Below, piece after piece: positions 37,367 through 48,034 of a stretch of 64,000 nucleotides of DNA (positions are counted from its first letter, which is position 1; each line of letters begins with the position of its first letter). The translations under genes were made by a program, and so were the position numbers. The notes beneath the pieces are model-generated. The model was given only the letters and a program-made list of their open reading frames with translations, made no database searches and had not been told where the DNA came from. The DNA is from Serripes groenlandicus (Eukaryota; Mollusca; Bivalvia; Cardiida; Cardiidae): positions 18,626,974 through 18,690,973 of the forward strand of contig JASEVX010000012.1 of the NCBI GenBank assembly GCA_031761405.1. The letters run 5' to 3'.

Positions 37367-37730
37367 ACTGTATTTTACGGCGCTTTCAACACTTTATCAC
37401 AGCTCTAGAAAAAGGGCATTTTGCATGTTCTAAAATCCTTATTTGACCCTCTTATACCCTGTGTTATGGGTAGTTGAAAGAATCGTCTTAATGAGATGAC
37501 ACTATTGAGTACCCACAGCATAGGGTTTAGTTTGATAATAAGATATATTGTGGGTGAAAGAGCAGTATACCCCTACTTATCTGGACCTCAGCCCATCAGT
37601 TGTAATGCTATCTCCGCAACTCTGGGCAGCAATGAGGGAAGCATGATTACTACCATTTTTAAGAATTTGGCAATTGACCCAACCATGAATCGAGCCTTGC
37701 ATGACCTTCCACAATCGAGGCTGATAGCAT
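37367..37730 (-). mobile_element. SINE-C split by hairpin element M3
   Basis: GTATTTTACGGCGCTTTCAA precedes and CATCAGTTGTAATGCTATCT, ACTACCATTTTTAAGAATTT, CATGAATCGAGCC follow the M3 copy at 37403-37583. Confidence 0.75.
37403..37583 (+). mobile_element. Hairpin element M3, copy 2
   Basis: GCTCTAGAAAAAGGGCATTT to CCCCTACTTATCTGG. Central stem GTTGAAAGAATCGTCTTA / TGAGATGACACTATTGAGTA is more decayed than in the 34074 copy. The ORF 37496-37771 runs out of it. Confidence 0.8.
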
Positions 37731-37779
37731 TCCTATTACGAGAAGAAGATTTCATACTTCATTTCATTTAGTGAAAACA

Positions 37780-38012
37780 GTCCAGGTAGCCGCCTCTAGT
37801 GCGGGTTCGATCCCTTGCCGGGTCATACAAAAGACTTTAATAATGGTAAAAATGGCTGCCCTCCTTGGCACTCAGGGTTGCAGGCTTAGGATAACGACTG
37901 ATTGGCTGGTGTCAGAATAAATAGACCAGTAATACTGGTAACTTATCCAGGAAACGTTGTGATATAACTGACAAATTGTTGAAAGCAGTAAAACACCAAA
38001 CAATCAATCATT
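37780..38012 (+). mobile_element. SINE-C with partial tRNA-like head
   Basis: GTGCGGGTTCGATCCCTTGC (B box), GTCATACAAAAGACTTTAAT, CTCAGGGTTGCAGGCTTAGG, GACCAGTAATACTGGTAACT, ending AAACACCAAACAATCAATCA. Confidence 0.85.
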
Positions 38013-38039
38013 CAGTTGAAGTAAAAATTGTTATATATG

Positions 38040-38173
38040 GGAAAATTTAAAGTTTTATTTTGATACAGAGTTACAAACAATGCGAAGGAAAAAAGGAGAT
38101 ATCACTCATTCAGAGGAATTTCTTCTTTTTCCATTGCTGTATGTCTGGCATCAAAATGCAACTTATTAAAGCT
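38040..38173 (-). mobile_element. M1-like degenerate copy
   Basis: AAAAGGAGATATCACTCATT, GAGGAATTTCTTCTTTTTCC, GCATCAAAATGCAACTTA. Confidence 0.55.
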
Positions 38174-38403
38174 TTAAACCTTTGCCTCATACGACAATTC
38201 TGCAGCAGACAACTTTGAACATAATTTGACAAAAATTGAAAAATCTCTATAACTAAATGGATAACCTATGACTAAAAGTGGAAAACCTTGTGGCAAAAGG
38301 AGAAATTGCTCGTTTTGAGCAATTTCTTCTGTTGTCACTATGTTTTAATAAAGCCGTCTGCTGCAGAGGCGTCAAAAAGCGTCTATATGAGGGAAAGGGT
38401 TAA
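38174..38403 (-). mobile_element. M1 MITE, full-length
   Basis: TTAAACCTTTGCCTCATACG to TATGAGGGAAAGGGTTAA with hairpin TTGCTCGTTTTGAGCAA. Confidence 0.94.
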
Positions 38404-38574
38404 AACCCCAATGCAATAGTAGTATGAAAACAATAATTACCAACAATAGAGGAACAATTCCCAAACTCGGAAAACACAGCATGCTTATCCTAATTCAAAC
38501 ATTTCAAGTCTTTAACTCTCAAAAGATTACCTCAACAAATAACAAATAAATAAAAATGCCATCATGTCCCTGTC

Positions 38575-38805
38575 TTAACCCTTTCCCTCATATAGACGCT
38601 TTCTGGACGCCTCTGCAGCAGACGGCTTTTTGAAAACACAGTGACAAAAGAAGAAATTGCTCAAAACAAGCAATTTCTCCTTTTAACACAATGTTTTCCA
38701 CTTTTAGTCATAGGTTATCCATTCAATTATAGAGATTTTCTATTTTTTGACAAAATATGTTCAAAGTCGTCTGCTGCAGAATTGTCGTATGAGGGAAAGG
38801 GTTAA
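38575..38805 (+). mobile_element. M1 MITE, full-length reference copy
   Basis: 231 bp with TTAA: CCCTTTCCCTCATATAGACG at the left; TTTTGACAAAATATGTTC, GTCGTCTGCTGCAGAATTG, TCGTATGAGGGAAAGGG at the right. The two ends share an outer 14-bp inverted repeat (CCCTTTCCCTCATA) and an inner one (TCTGCAGCAGACG). Confidence 0.96.
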
Positions 38806-39037
38806 GACCATCTTAAACCCTGAGAACATATAACATATGGTTTAGAATTACTTCAGGATACTTAAATACAGGGAAGACCTGAAGATCAGACTAAAGACAC
38901 TAAGTCTTGTGCAATCTGATCTTTCACATCATACCTACACAAAATATGGATGTAGCAGCTTTGAGAAGTATCACTAATTGAACTAATATTGAACAGTTCC
39001 ATAATAAAACAATGCAATAAATACTGTCTATGATAAT

Positions 39038-39222
39038 TTAACCTGTTTTCCATATTTAGATAGATTTGGACACATCTACAGAAGCCAACTTTTGCCACAA
39101 TGTTTTTTACTCTTATTCAATGATTATTATATATTCTTCCATTTGAAGAGATTTTCATATTTTCCCCCCAGATGTTTACAAAGTCGGCTGCTGCAGATTT
39201 GCTGTATGTGGGAAAGGGTTAA
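39038..39222 (+). mobile_element. M1 MITE, core deleted
   Basis: TTAACCTGTTTTCCATATTT to TATGTGGGAAAGGGTTAA; the segment from AACATTGTG to the hairpin is missing. Confidence 0.87.
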
Positions 39223-39395
39223 TCACTAGCCAGAGTATATGGGTGTAATCCTTGAAATCCCTTACTTATTCTATTGTCAAACTTATGTAATATTTTCACA
39301 GACTAAATATGTGTATATCACAACGCTACCAAATTCTCTTTACTTTGTATTGGGTAGTTATTTGTTTTGAAGACTTGGATAAACAAAAACAATGT

Positions 39396-39965
39396 GTTTA
39401 GTACCCTTTCCCATAATGTACTACAAGTTCTGCAGCAGATAACTTTGAAATGATTATCTTCAATATATCAAATCAAGAAATTGAGATACGAGTTACAACC
39501 TTTAAGCCTTTTGACTCATTTGCAGCATGCATTTTTTTAAAACATTGTGGAAAAAAGAGAAATTGCTTATGATGATAATTATATTGGTTCTTCACGTTTG
39601 TGCCTTGACAATATTTCAGTTGTCTGCTGCAATTTTTCTTGTATGTGGAAAAAGCTTAATGTGGCAGAAGATGAAATTGCTTATGATGATGTAAATTATA
39701 CTTGAATAGCCGTCTGCTATAAATCAATAATATCAAATCAAGAAATTGACAAATGTTATAGTTGTGAAGTATGAGATATAGGTTTTTAGCCCTCTGACTC
39801 ATTTGTAGGTGGGAATGGTTTAATCTTATTTTTAGAAAACATCTTGGCAAAAAGGATAAATTGCAATGATGATAACTATACTAATATAAATCTTGACATT
39901 CCACATTTTTGCCTCAACAATATTTCAAAGTTGATCTGCTGCAAATCTTTTTGTTGTCACAAAGC
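39396..39965. mobile_element. Cluster of decayed, partly duplicated M1 copies
   Basis: ACCCTTTCCCATAATGTACT at 39402, then ATATCAAATCAAGAAATTGA at 39465 and 39733, CCTTTTGACTCATTTG and CCCTCTGACTCATTTG, GAAATTGCTTATGATGAT twice. This is a direct duplication of a region already containing an M1. Confidence 0.65.
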
Positions 39966-40052
39966 CACCAGTAGTTAAATTGTCTGCTAATTGCTACACG
40001 ACAAAACATAAATATTGCTCATGATAAGTGATTTTTTCCTTCTCCGGCAGCG

Positions 40053-40334
40053 TTGAACCTTTTCCAACATATAGATGCTAAATTCTGACGTCTTTGCAGC
40101 AGATGACTTTTTAAAAACACTGTGGTAAAAGTCGAAAAAGATCATAATGAGCAATTTAAATGAAGCTCACGAGTATCTTAAGTTGATGCTATTGTTCAAA
40201 TTGCAACCTTGCGATCTTCATTTTTAAGTCTATTCTAAAACTAAACTTTTTTATATAAAAAGATTTTCCATATTTCAACGGTTGGGTTTCAAAGTCATCT
40301 GCTGCAGATTTTGTTGTATGTGGGAAAGGTTTGA
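40053..40334 (+). mobile_element. M1 MITE with ~70-bp internal insertion
   Basis: TTGAACCTTTTCCAACATAT to TATGTGGGAAAGGTTTGA; foreign AT-rich bases (AGCTCACGAGTATCTTAAG..) separate the core from the TTTTATATAAAAAGATTTTC part. Confidence 0.8.
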
Positions 40335-40414
40335 TTAAGTGAGGTCATTTGCAGAGGTGTCTGTATTAGAGATAGGGTCAACACAGAGGACAATACAGTG
40401 ACAAAAATAAGAGG

Positions 40415-40633
40415 TTAACCCTTTCCCACATATAAACGATTTCTGACGCCTCTGCAGCAGACGGCGTTTTGAAAACATAGTGACAAAAGAAGAAATTGCA
40501 CAAAACGTGCAATTTCTCCTTTTGCCACAATGTTTTCAACTGATTTCATTAATTATACCTAATTATACCAGGATTTTGCCTAGACGTTTTCAAGTTGCTT
40601 GCTGCAGATTTGTTGTATGAGGGAAAGGTTTAA
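40415..40633 (+). mobile_element. M1 MITE
   Basis: TTAACCCTTTCCCACATATA to TATGAGGGAAAGGTTTAA, hairpin ATTGCACAAAACGTGCAAT intact. It mixes a CACATA left end with a CTCATA right end. Confidence 0.92.
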
Positions 40634-40924
40634 TGGCTATAATCCATGACATCCCAACTTTCATTCACCCACAACAGCATGTGTGAAAAATGTCATCATT
40701 ATCACATAATGTCCTCAAGTAGGTCTCTGGCACCAGGAAAATACCATTCAGTTATATACCAAACCAGCATAATGCCAGTTATTATAATAATAATAATAAT
40801 AATAAAAACATTATTTTGAGAAGATTAATGAAATTTGTTTGTTTATAATGTTGGTATATTACGCCACTTTTAAAAAGAGAATTTCAGTTAGTTCAGTAAA
40901 TTAACGCCACTTTCAAAAAGAATT
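40634..40924. other. No gene; (AAT)n microsatellite at 40777-40804
   Basis: A run of nine AAT-type triplets and, at 40850-40915, two partial direct copies of ACGCCACTTT...AAAAAGA..TTTC of SINE-tail type. Confidence 0.6.
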
Positions 40925-41104
40925 TCTTTTATCTATTTTACATCGATCGCAAAACATTAATCTTTCATCTTAATATTAATCACTCTAGATGTCTGCTTCC
41001 TCACTGTTTGTGCGGAAAAATCCCAAAGGTAGAACCCCCTCAGCTCTTGATTTAAACCCAGGACTTTTGTTACAAGAGGCCAAGGTTTTTCCACGGCAGC
41101 ACTG
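40925..41104 (-). mobile_element. SINE-D copy
   Basis: CTATTTTACATCGATCGC, TTAATATTAATCACTCTAGA, TGTCTGCTTCCTCACTG, GTGCGGAAAAATCCCAAAGG, TTACAAGAGGCCAAGG; the same order as at 61216-61409. Confidence 0.7.
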
Positions 41105-41215
41105 ACTTCCAGTTATATCACAGTGTCTCCTGGGTAAGTTACCTGTTCTACTGGTCTATTTAACCCGACACCAGTGGGTCAGTTGTAATGCCACAATTTT
41201 CAACACCAAGGAAAA
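41105..41215 (-). mobile_element. SINE-C fragment
   Basis: CCAGTTATATCACAGTGTCT, CTGGGTAAGTTACCTGTTCT, ACTGGTCTATTTAACCCGAC, CACCAGTGGGTCAGTTG. Confidence 0.7.
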
Positions 41216-41344
41216 ACATTGCAGATCATAAACAAATTTCAACCAATTAAACTCCGGAGAATGTCAATTGTCTATTTTACAAAATATCCTTTCATAAAAC
41301 CGATGACCCAATAGTTTATAATTGGCCACACTTAAATTAGTTAC

Positions 41345-42262
41345 TTGCATTGGCCAATTGGGGGCTTTACTGGCATTGATCTGGCTTGTTTCAAAAGGAA
41401 CCAATATGTCATCAATATTGAAATACCATCTAAGTTTGGTGAAGATCAGATGGTAAATGGAAGCTCTATTGTGTTCACAAGCTGTATTATAGCAATTTTG
41501 ACAATTTCAAGGGCCATAATCCAGCCATGCATGGGTAGATCTGGCCGTTTTTTAGAAATGAACCAAACTCTCATGGATATCTATTTACTGTGTAAGTTTG
41601 ATTGAGATACAATAAAAAATAAGGACTGTATCATGTTAACAATTAAGCCCTATTATAGCAATTTTGACAATTTCAAGGGCCATAATTCAGTCATGCATGG
41701 GCAGATCTGGCTTGTTTTCGAAAGGAATCAAGCTCTCATGGATATCTAACTACTGTGTAAGTTTGATTGAGATACAATAAAAAATAAGGACTGTATCATG
41801 TTAACAATTAAGCCCTATTATAGCAATTTTGACAATTTCAAGGGCCATAATTCAGTCATGCATGGGCGGATCTGGCTTGTTTTCGAAAGGAATCAAGCTC
41901 TCATGGATATCTAACTACTGTATAAGTTTGGTTGAGATACAATAAAAAATAAAGACTGTATCGTGTTAACAAGTCATGCATGGGCGGATCTGTGGCTGGT
42001 TTTCGAAAGGAACTGAGCTCTCATGGATATCTAACTACTGCATAAGTTTGCTTGAGATACAATCAAAAGTGAAGACTATCGTGTTAACAAGCTCTTTTAT
42101 AGCAATTTTGACCATTTCAAGGGCCATAATCCAGTCATGCATGGGCGGATCTGTGGCTGGTTTTCGAAAGGAACTGAGCTCTCATGGATATCTAACTACT
42201 GTATAAGTTTGGTTGAGATACAATCAAAAGTGAAGACTGTATCGTGCACGCACGCACGACGG
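41345..42262 (+). repeat. Tandem array of ~165-bp units
   Basis: Units with TAGCAATTTTGACAATTTCA, GGCCATAATTCAGTCATGCA, AGGAATCAAGCTCTCATGGA, TATCTAACTACTG and GAGATACAATAAAAAATAAG recur at 41501, 41667 and 41832, then a shortened copy and a full one at 42111. Ends in ATCGTGCACGCACGCACGAC. The two ORFs 41345-41605 and 41976-42206 are read-throughs of the array. Confidence 0.95.
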
Positions 42263-42289
42263 ACGAATCGCCATGACATAAGCCCTTGC

Positions 42290-42467
42290 TAAAAATGGAA
42301 GTAGTGGCTGCTCGCCTAGGCGCTCGGGGTTGCAGCCGGTTTAAGTGTTACGACTGACTTGCTGGTGTTATGATAAATGGACCAGTAGAACTGGTAACCT
42401 ACCCAGGAAATGCTGTGATATGACGGATAAATTGTTGAAAGTGGCGTAAAACACCAACCAATCAATC
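42290..42467 (+). mobile_element. SINE-C, 5'-truncated
   Basis: GCTCGGGGTTGCAGCCGGTT, CGACTGACTTGCTGGTGTTA, TGGACCAGTAGAACTGGTAA, ending ACACCAACCAATCAATC. Confidence 0.85.
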
Positions 42468-42502
42468 TTCCTGATTAACCCTTTACCTGATACAGACCAC
42501 TC

Positions 42503-42806
42503 TTAACCCTTTCCCTCATACGACAATTCTGCAGCAGACGACTTTGAACATATTTTGTCAAAAAATGGAAAATCTCTGTAATTGAATGGAGAACCTATGA
42601 CGAAAAGTGGAAAACATTGTGGCAAAAGGAGATATTGGCTGCCCTCCTTCGTGCTCAGGGTTGCGGGGTTTGAATTACGACTGACTTGCTGGTGTCAGGA
42701 TAAATGGACCAGTAGTACTGGTAACCTTAGTAACCCAGGAAAAGCAGTTATATAACTGAAAACATTTGTCTGCTGAAGAGGCGTCAGAAAGCGTCGACAA
42801 GGTTAA
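42503..42806 (-). mobile_element. M1 MITE carrying a SINE-C fragment
   Basis: TTAACCCTTTCCCTCATACG ... AAAAGGAGATATT, then SINE-C 42634-42765, then TGTCTGCTGAAGAGGCGTC to GACAAGGTTAA. A stray M1 start (TTAACCCTTTACCTGATAC) lies just before at 42476. Confidence 0.85.
42634..42765 (+). mobile_element. SINE-C fragment nested in M1
   Basis: GGCTGCCCTCCTTCGTGCTC, TTACGACTGACTTGCTGGTG, ATGGACCAGTAGTACTGGTA; lacks the CAAT tail. Confidence 0.8.
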
Positions 42807-43087
42807 ATGATGTATCAATAGATTATAGAACATGAGGGGTAAAGGTTTTGACCCATAAATCTTCACACCATTATTCTCCGTAACAAAAACGTTCTTTCAT
42901 CAAACAGATAATTGACAGTTCACATTGCCCACTATTCACAAAGACCATCATGCAAGCCGTTTTTATGCTACAATAAACAAATATCACCTTTTTTTGTATA
43001 ATTTTCGATCAGATAATGAACTGAAAATCCTCTTCAATTTGAAGATGTTCATTTACCCTTAAACCTAACGACCTTGATATTTTTGTT

Positions 43088-43280
43088 TTATTTGGGTTTT
43101 ACCCCCTTTTTAACGTTATTTCAGATAATTAACGGCGACAGTTCACTTATACATCATCTCTTGGTAAACAAACCAGTACAAGAGGCTAGGAAATGTTTGG
43201 TGCCCAAGGGCACTGTACCATGGCCGCCATGCTGAGACTGGGGATCAACCCGAGACGCCGGTTCCAAAGCCCCAACCTTG
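43088..43280 (-). mobile_element. SINE-B
   Basis: TTTGGGTTTTACCCCCTTTT, TAACGGCGACAGTTCACTTA, GGTAAACAAACCAGTACAAG, CCCAAGGGCACTGTACCATG, with the GC-rich reverse head GACGCCGGTTCCAAAGCC. Confidence 0.85.
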
Positions 43281-43393
43281 ATAAACAAAATCATGCTCAT
43301 TATGAGCATTTTCTTCTTAAAATTGTCACAATCTTTTCAAAAGTCGTCTGCTGCAGATGCATCAGAATGTGTATGTAAGTGGGTAAGGGTTAT
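43281..43393 (-). mobile_element. M1 MITE, right half only
   Basis: ATGCTCATTATGAGCATTTT (hairpin), GTCGTCTGCTGCAGATGCAT, ending AAGTGGGTAAGGGTTAT. Confidence 0.8.
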
Positions 43394-43472
43394 ATGAAAC
43401 CTTCAAATAGTGTGTTACCTTATGAAATATACTAAACGCAAACAAATTGAAAAAAAAGGAACTCAACATAAT

Positions 43473-43675
43473 TTAACCCTATCCCACATTTCATGAAAGC
43501 TATAAATTTATTTTCCCACATTTCTGCAGCAGACGACTTTGAAATCATGCAGGCAAAAGTACGGAAAATCTCTATAAATGAAAGTATATTTATTGAATAG
43601 AGTTGAAAACATTGTGGCAAATGGAGAAATTGCTCAAAATTATGCTGCAAATTTGTTGTATATGTCAGCAAGGAT
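43473..43675 (-). mobile_element. M1 MITE, right end decayed
   Basis: TTAACCCTATCCCACATTTC, with a ~25-bp insertion before CCCACATTTCTGCAGCAG; ends GTATATGTCAGCAAGGATG. Confidence 0.8.
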
Positions 43676-43835
43676 GTAAGAGATCAAAGATTCTACAAGG
43701 AGGTCACAGGGAAACAAAACAAGTGAATATCATTTGTGCAATATATATTGTAATATGATCCGTTTTTCTATGGCATGGTTTATCATCATTTATCCTGTTT
43801 TTTTTACTAATTTTCACGTAATCTCGTTTCTCCCT

Positions 43836-44065
43836 TTAACCCTTTCCCTCATAAAGCTGCTTTCTGACGCCTCTGCAGCAGACGGATTTTTAAAGACATA
43901 GTGATAAAAGAAGAAATTGCTCAAAACGAGCAATTTCTCCTTTTGCTTCAATGTTTTCCACTTTTAGTCATAGGTTATTCATGAAATTATAGAGATATTC
44001 TGTTTTTTGACAAAATATGTTCAAAGTCGTCTGCTGCAGAATTGTTGTATGAGGGAAAGGGTTAA
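43836..44065 (+). mobile_element. M1 MITE, full-length
   Basis: TTAACCCTTTCCCTCATAAA to TATGAGGGAAAGGGTTAA; hairpin GAAATTGCTCAAAACGAGCA intact. Confidence 0.95.
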
Positions 44066-44421
44066 AGGTCAGAGTTCACCATGTGAAAAAATGAAATACA
44101 AGAGGTACTTCTATGTCAACCAGTGTTTGTAATTGACTTGAGAACTAATTATTGAATAAACTTGAAAACTCTGGGGAGCAATTTCTCCTTTTGTCTAAAT
44201 GAAATGAAGGAACTTAGTCATCATGACTGGTTATAGCATAATTTTATAAACAAATATTTAACAATGATTATAGTCACCCATTTATACATAGCCCCCTTTT
44301 ATATTACTTAGTTGTAAGTTGAAAGAAGACTCTATTGAAAAAAAAAGATCTTAAAACAGAATAGGGGCCAACAGATAAGATCCCCTAAGCGGGACTTCAA
44401 ACGTTTAAGTGTAATTATACT
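44066..44421. other. Right inner flank of the inverted repeat, no gene
   Basis: AT-rich with an M1 core trace (GGGGAGCAATTTCTCCTTTT, near 44172). Unlike the left inner flank it has no coding-like sequence. It ends AATTATACT directly before CCCTCATGA. Confidence 0.5.
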
Positions 44422-45265
44422 CCCTCATGAAACAGAAAGTCTGAAGTTTGTCTGAATTAAGCTGAATTAAGCTGAATCAATGCTGAATTCAGTCTAACGG
44501 CAAAATTGGTGACTGAATCATTGCTGAACAACCAAATCTAGCATCTGAATGATGTCTGAATAAAAGCTGAACAGTGCTGACAAGATCCAGACCTGTTTCA
44601 GCTTCATAGAATATGTCTGAAAAAGTACTGAAAAGAAACTGACATGTTCAGACCAAAAGTTCAGTCTTCTTTCAGCTTCAGCGAATGTCTGAAGAAATAC
44701 TGAAAAGAAACTGACATGTTCAGACCAAAAGTTCAGTCTTCTTTCAGCTTCAGCGAATGTCTGAAGAAATACTGAAAAAAAGATGCAGCCAGTTTCGTTT
44801 CTGATTTATTCAGACTTTTTTAAAAATCACTTAAACTGAAACTTGTCTGAGATGTTTCTGCCATATTCAAGACTCATTTTCTGCATGTTCAGGAAGTGAT
44901 AACACTAAAAAATGTCAAAAACACAGTAAAACAATTGTGACTTAAAACAAGGAAGCTCACCAGGTCCTTTAATGTTCACTACAACTAAATTTAGACAGAC
45001 ATTCTAAAATAATTGATCAGAACAGACAATATATGGGCATCATACTTCCATATAATGACCATTATCAATGTGTAAAGTTTGAATGAATTACATTCACTTC
45101 TTTTGTAGTTATGTTCCAGATAAAATATGAGCAATGGGTAGAAAATATTTAATAAACAAATCATACAACATGTCATGACAAATGTTATTAAAATGTCTGA
45201 AAAAAATCAGACTTTAAAGTATCATACTGGAGTTTTTAAAAATACTGAACAATTCAGACTTTTAA
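44422..45265. repeat. Terminus and TCTGAA subterminal repeats (right arm)
   Basis: Opens CCCTCATGAAACAGAAAGTC and continues with TCTGAATTAAGCTGAATT words. A ~72-bp segment beginning GACATGTTCAGACCAAAAGT is present twice in tandem here and once in the left arm. Confidence 0.72.
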
Positions 45266-45784
45266 AATGACAAGTATTTTAGAGTTCTGTACACATTACT
45301 TTTAGGTGTGTTTAAGTAATGCAGCTGTTCAGTGACATTATAGTATACTGCAATCACAACAGTCGAATTCAACTAGGTGATCATGAACAACTCCAACAAT
45401 GTAAAATCATTACTCACAGAATTGATACTGCAAGTTTCAATGAAAAAAAACCTACATGATTTATTCTTTTACATTTTATCTCATACAAACTCATAAATGC
45501 ATAACCTCGAAAGATGCTAGATCAGTGCATGTATCTTATGCATGTATGTTATGAAAATTATTCCAGCATACCACATCGGGATTTCCAAAGATTTTTATCA
45601 TTCTTCTAATAGCTCGAAAAATATGCACTAATATTTATTCAAATAATCGAAACTTACTATTTAATTTGAACTGGAATGTCACAGGTAATTTCAACTTTTT
45701 AATATCATGCAAGAAAAAGTTCATTCCATGCTTTCTGTTCAGAATGAAACAGAAATGAAAGAATCACCTGCGAAAAATGTTTAA

Positions 45785-46055
45785 GAATTTTCTTCAGTTC
45801 TAGAATTATTCTAGAACTTCATGAATTCTTCAAGAATCACCCTACACATTCAAGAACACAGGTTCTAGAATATCTATTCTTAACAATGACAATTTTGGAA
45901 CTTTGCTAAAATTCTAGAATCAGGATTCTGTGGACCCGTTTAGGTTCTTGAATAATTATTCTACTACTGACAAAATTTTACAACATCGTCCATAAAAATT
46001 GCCTTAAAGAATCAGAATTCTTCAATGGATAAACTTTTAGAATAGTTCAAAGTTC
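45785..46055. repeat. TTCTAGAA-rich module (right arm)
   Basis: Shorter than its left-arm partner: one block around ATTCTAGAATTGCGTGGGTT is missing, joining GAACACAGGTTCTAG to AATATCTATTC. Confidence 0.7.
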
Positions 46056-46079
46056 TTGTATAATTATTCATATTTATAA

Positions 46080-46185
46080 ATAAAGATTTTTTACGGAAAA
46101 AAATTGTGGCAAAAGGAGAAATTGCTTGTTTTGAGTAATTTCTTCTATTGTCACAATGTTTTCAAAAGTAGTTTGCCAAACTAAC
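46080..46185 (-). mobile_element. M1 core fragment (right arm)
   Basis: TTGTGGCAAAAGGAGAAATT, GCTTGTTTTGAGTAATTTCT; mirror of 6591-6700. Confidence 0.75.
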
Positions 46186-46394
46186 TTCAAATCCAACTGC
46201 ATATATCTTATATAATAAGTGACAATATTCTTTATAAAATACTTAATTGAAAACATTTCACCTGTATCACACAATACTGTACGACAGATCCTTTTTCCAT
46301 TCGCTTATATATACAATTTCGAACATAATTATGGTTCTCCCATGTAGCAATATTCTGTATATTCTGTATGCTTTTTTTACAATCTTCAACCCTG

Positions 46395-46579
46395 TGTGCA
46401 CCAATTATGCTTAATACGTAATCTGCTTCTGCCTTTCAATTCATCTAGGCAAAATCTCTTTAAAAAAAGATTTTATTACGGAAAAAAGTTTTCAGCAATT
46501 TCATCTGTTGTCACAATGGTTTAAAAAGTAGTCTGCTGCAGAGGCGTCAGAAAGCGTCTATACAAGAGAAAGGGTTTAA
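46395..46579 (-). mobile_element. M1 MITE (right arm)
   Basis: Ends GCGTCTATACAAGAGAAAGG then GTTTAA. It has lost part of the core hairpin that the left-arm copy keeps (AAAAAGTTTTCAGCAATTTC). Confidence 0.8.
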
Positions 46580-46720
46580 CATTACATGACTGTATCATAT
46601 AAACATAATAAAATGTATCATCTCCTGATTTACTTGGAAACTGACTGACCATACATATTTGGAACATGACTTACATAATATTATTTAGCTTCAGACTGAC
46701 CACTTTGTATTACAAAAAAT

Positions 46721-46854
46721 TTGCTTGGGAAGATTGTTGTGTGGAGTACTGGTGTGAGAAAACCAGGAAATGCATGAGTAGGTGAACTGGCCACCGTGAT
46801 ATAACTGAGAAATTGTTGAAAACGGCGTTAAACCCCAATCAATCAATCAATCAA
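46721..46854 (+). mobile_element. SINE-A (right arm)
   Basis: TTGCTTGGGAAGATTGTTGT to (CAAT)n, then one target duplication TTTAAAGTCATGCCC at 46855. The other duplication and about 45 further bases present in the left arm are deleted here. Confidence 0.9.
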
Positions 46855-46911
46855 TTTAAAGTCATGCCCAAATTGTACACTGAACATCATCAAAAGGATG
46901 AACAGGTTCTA

Positions 46912-47124
46912 TCAAACTAACCACAAATCCAACTGCATATATATCTTATCAGTGACAATATTCTTTATAAAATACTTAGTTGAACACTGAAAAACATCAA
47001 CATCATCTGGGTGTGTTTCGAAACAGATGTTACAGTAGTGAAAAATGTTATACTTTGATTTATCAACTTCAGTAAATATTTTCTTCAGTGTTAAGTCAGT
47101 CAACATTTTATTGTTTGCTTTCAC
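46912..47124 (-). pseudogene. CxxC ORF, right-arm copy
   Basis: Mirror of 5545-5766 with the same HYCNICFET and FQC residues, one P to H change after FET, and a small deletion before NNKMLTD. No intact start codon. Confidence 0.35.
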
Positions 47125-47373
47125 TTAGCTTAAAAGTGATTCAGATGGACTTTTGGATAAATTGTATTGAAGAATATAATAGTATGATGCAATTCCAAAT
47201 GAGTATAAAGTTCATGGTCATCTTTAGTTTTGTTTTCACTGTTTCTTGTTCATTATCACTAGAAGTTTATTCAATGGAGCTGCTTTCAGGTCGATCAGTT
47301 TCATCTGAACTGTCTGTATAAAGGTCTGTATAAGAATATTCCTGTATTGTGTCAGTGATATCATGCTGGTGTT

Positions 47374-47650
47374 CTATATATCTGCCTGTTCTGAAGGTTC
47401 TACAGACACAGAATCTGAGACTTCACCTTGTAGAGTGACAGGTTCACAATTGGCAGGCTCCAATCCATAAGGTGTTGCATTTTCATTTCTCTGGCAGATT
47501 AATGGTGTTCCAATTGGCTCAGAAGAGGTATTATCAGGTTTTCTATGTTTGGGGTTTAAATCTGTATCAACATTACTGCATCCTCTTTTTCTCATGAGTG
47601 CTGTACAGAATCATCATATATGTACAATTTCTTCTAAGGTTTAACAGGAC
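47374..47650 (-). pseudogene. Putative exon with MRKRGC ORF, right-arm copy
   Basis: The reverse strand keeps the acceptor TCTATTTTAG, the ATG at 47595 and 73 codons, with one residue different (VEPS for VGPS). As in the left arm the acidic continuation sits in another frame, so the break predates the duplication. Confidence 0.45.
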
Positions 47651-47817
47651 CTAAAATAGAAAAAAATCCAAACAAATTGTGAAGTCTTCTAGAATAAGAA
47701 TTATGAATTGTGTAAATGATTGTTTTAATGGTAAATAAATTGTGTTGTATCTTCTATCACCTAGGTTATATCAGGTGAATCTGTCTCATGAATTATGTTC
47801 TGGATAAATATTAATTC

Positions 47818-47895
47818 ACAGACAGACAGACAGACAGACAGACAGACGAAGCAGCGACTGACTATATGCTCCCCTGATTTTGTTTTGGGGAGCAT
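47818..47895. repeat. (CAGA)n run and GCTCCCC hairpin (right arm)
   Basis: Seven CAGA repeats against three in the left arm, then GCTCCCCTGATTTTGTTTTG and GGGGAGC. Confidence 0.65.
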
Positions 47896-48034
47896 AACAA
47901 AGGGGAAAGCTAGAGTTTTTTAATTTGTCATTGCACTTCCTCTCAATGGGATCTATCATTGTTTGAAATATCAATTCAATCTGTTTCATACTTTTCGAGT
48001 TAAGTTCCGGACAAGCTTTGTTCATAAAATAAAG

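Noticed and set aside
41345..42206. Two related ORFs as a duplicated gene
   Set aside because: They are read-throughs of the ~165-bp tandem array; the peptide similarity only reflects the repeat unit.
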